Shown piece by piece: positions 6,035 to 6,163 of a stretch of 6,163 nucleotides of DNA. The position numbers were made by a program, and so were the translations under genes. The stretch is from contig JBKPAF010000012.1 in NCBI GenBank assembly GCA_046726275.1, positions 1 to 6,163 on the forward strand, written 5' to 3'. The number at the start of each line of letters is the position of its first letter. The stretch's first letter is position 1. The DNA is from DASXTW01 sp046726275 (lineage in GTDB: Bacteria; Actinomycetota; UBA4738). The notes under the pieces are model-generated. The model saw nothing but the letters and a program-made list of their open reading frames with translations. It made no database searches and had not been told where the DNA came from.

Positions 6035-6048
6035 GCGTGCACCTCCTC
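6035..6048 (-). promoter_or_regulatory. Strong Shine-Dalgarno site deciding the GTG start at 6034
   Basis: The minus strand reads GAGGAGGT (plus-strand 6041-6048), then GCACGC, then GTG. This is the strongest ribosome binding site in the window and sets the start of the small membrane-anchored protein. The remaining sequence to the right edge (6049-6163) should hold the operon promoter, but I see no convincing -10/-35 pair and no other gene in it. Confidence 0.7.
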
Positions 6049-6163
6049 TCGATCCGACCCCCGCCGGCGCTTCCGGTCCGGGGACGGGTGAGATCGGACG
6101 ACGGCTGAGAACGGCACTTCGAGCAGGCTCTCGGCGCCGGTCGAGCTTGCCCCACACATGAAC

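Noticed and set aside
4874..6091. 405-residue open frame on the plus strand
   Set aside because: It is antisense to the cyclo-ligase, the DUF6457-like gene and the small membrane protein, with no motif and atypical composition.
6035..6157. N-terminal extension of the small membrane protein to an ATG at 6157
   Set aside because: The extra 41 residues are Arg/Pro/Gly-rich without structure, and the strong AGGAGGT sits exactly before GTG 6034.

Overview
The window is high-GC (roughly two thirds G+C by eye), densely packed bacterial DNA. G/C-rich third codon positions, several GTG starts, short overlaps of the ATGA/GTGA type, a RecB-like Fe-S nuclease tail and a DUF6457-type small protein all suggest an actinobacterial (Actinomycetota-like) chromosome. 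This is inferred from composition and gene content only. I see no rRNA, tRNA, CRISPR array, insertion sequence, phage gene or long repeat. It reads as ordinary housekeeping chromosome, and I do not see a clear novel multi-gene system.

Layout. (1) Positions 1-653 (+) hold the C-terminal end of a RecB-like PD-(D/E)XK nuclease, probably the tail of a UvrD/Rep-type helicase-nuclease. (2) A tight minus-strand operon runs leftward from 3819 to 632: fdhD, then a site-2-type M50 membrane protease with two CBS domains, then a metal-dependent amidohydrolase. Its last gene overlaps the nuclease gene tail to tail by 22 bp. (3) A plus-strand alpha/beta hydrolase (3894-4767) is divergent from fdhD and is broken by a one-base frameshift exactly at its nucleophile elbow. 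(4) A second minus-strand operon runs leftward from 6034 to 4793: a small tail-anchored-looking protein, a DUF6457-like protein, and 5-formyltetrahydrofolate cyclo-ligase.

How the genes relate. FdhD supplies sulfur to the molybdenum cofactor of formate dehydrogenase, DUF6457 domains are known to me from proteins linked to molybdenum-cofactor guanylylation, and the cyclo-ligase feeds folate one-carbon metabolism. The two minus-strand operons may therefore share a loose formate / molybdopterin / one-carbon theme. The M50 protease and the amidohydrolase have no obvious link to it beyond co-transcription.

Two sequence anomalies stand out. The hydrolase frameshift can be repaired by removing one T. 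The M50 protease has no ATG, GTG or TTG anywhere in the roughly 70 codons between the fdhD stop and the middle of its catalytic membrane helix, although that stretch clearly encodes its N-terminus. Finding both in 6 kb makes draft-assembly errors a serious possibility, but genuine decay or unusual initiation is not excluded.
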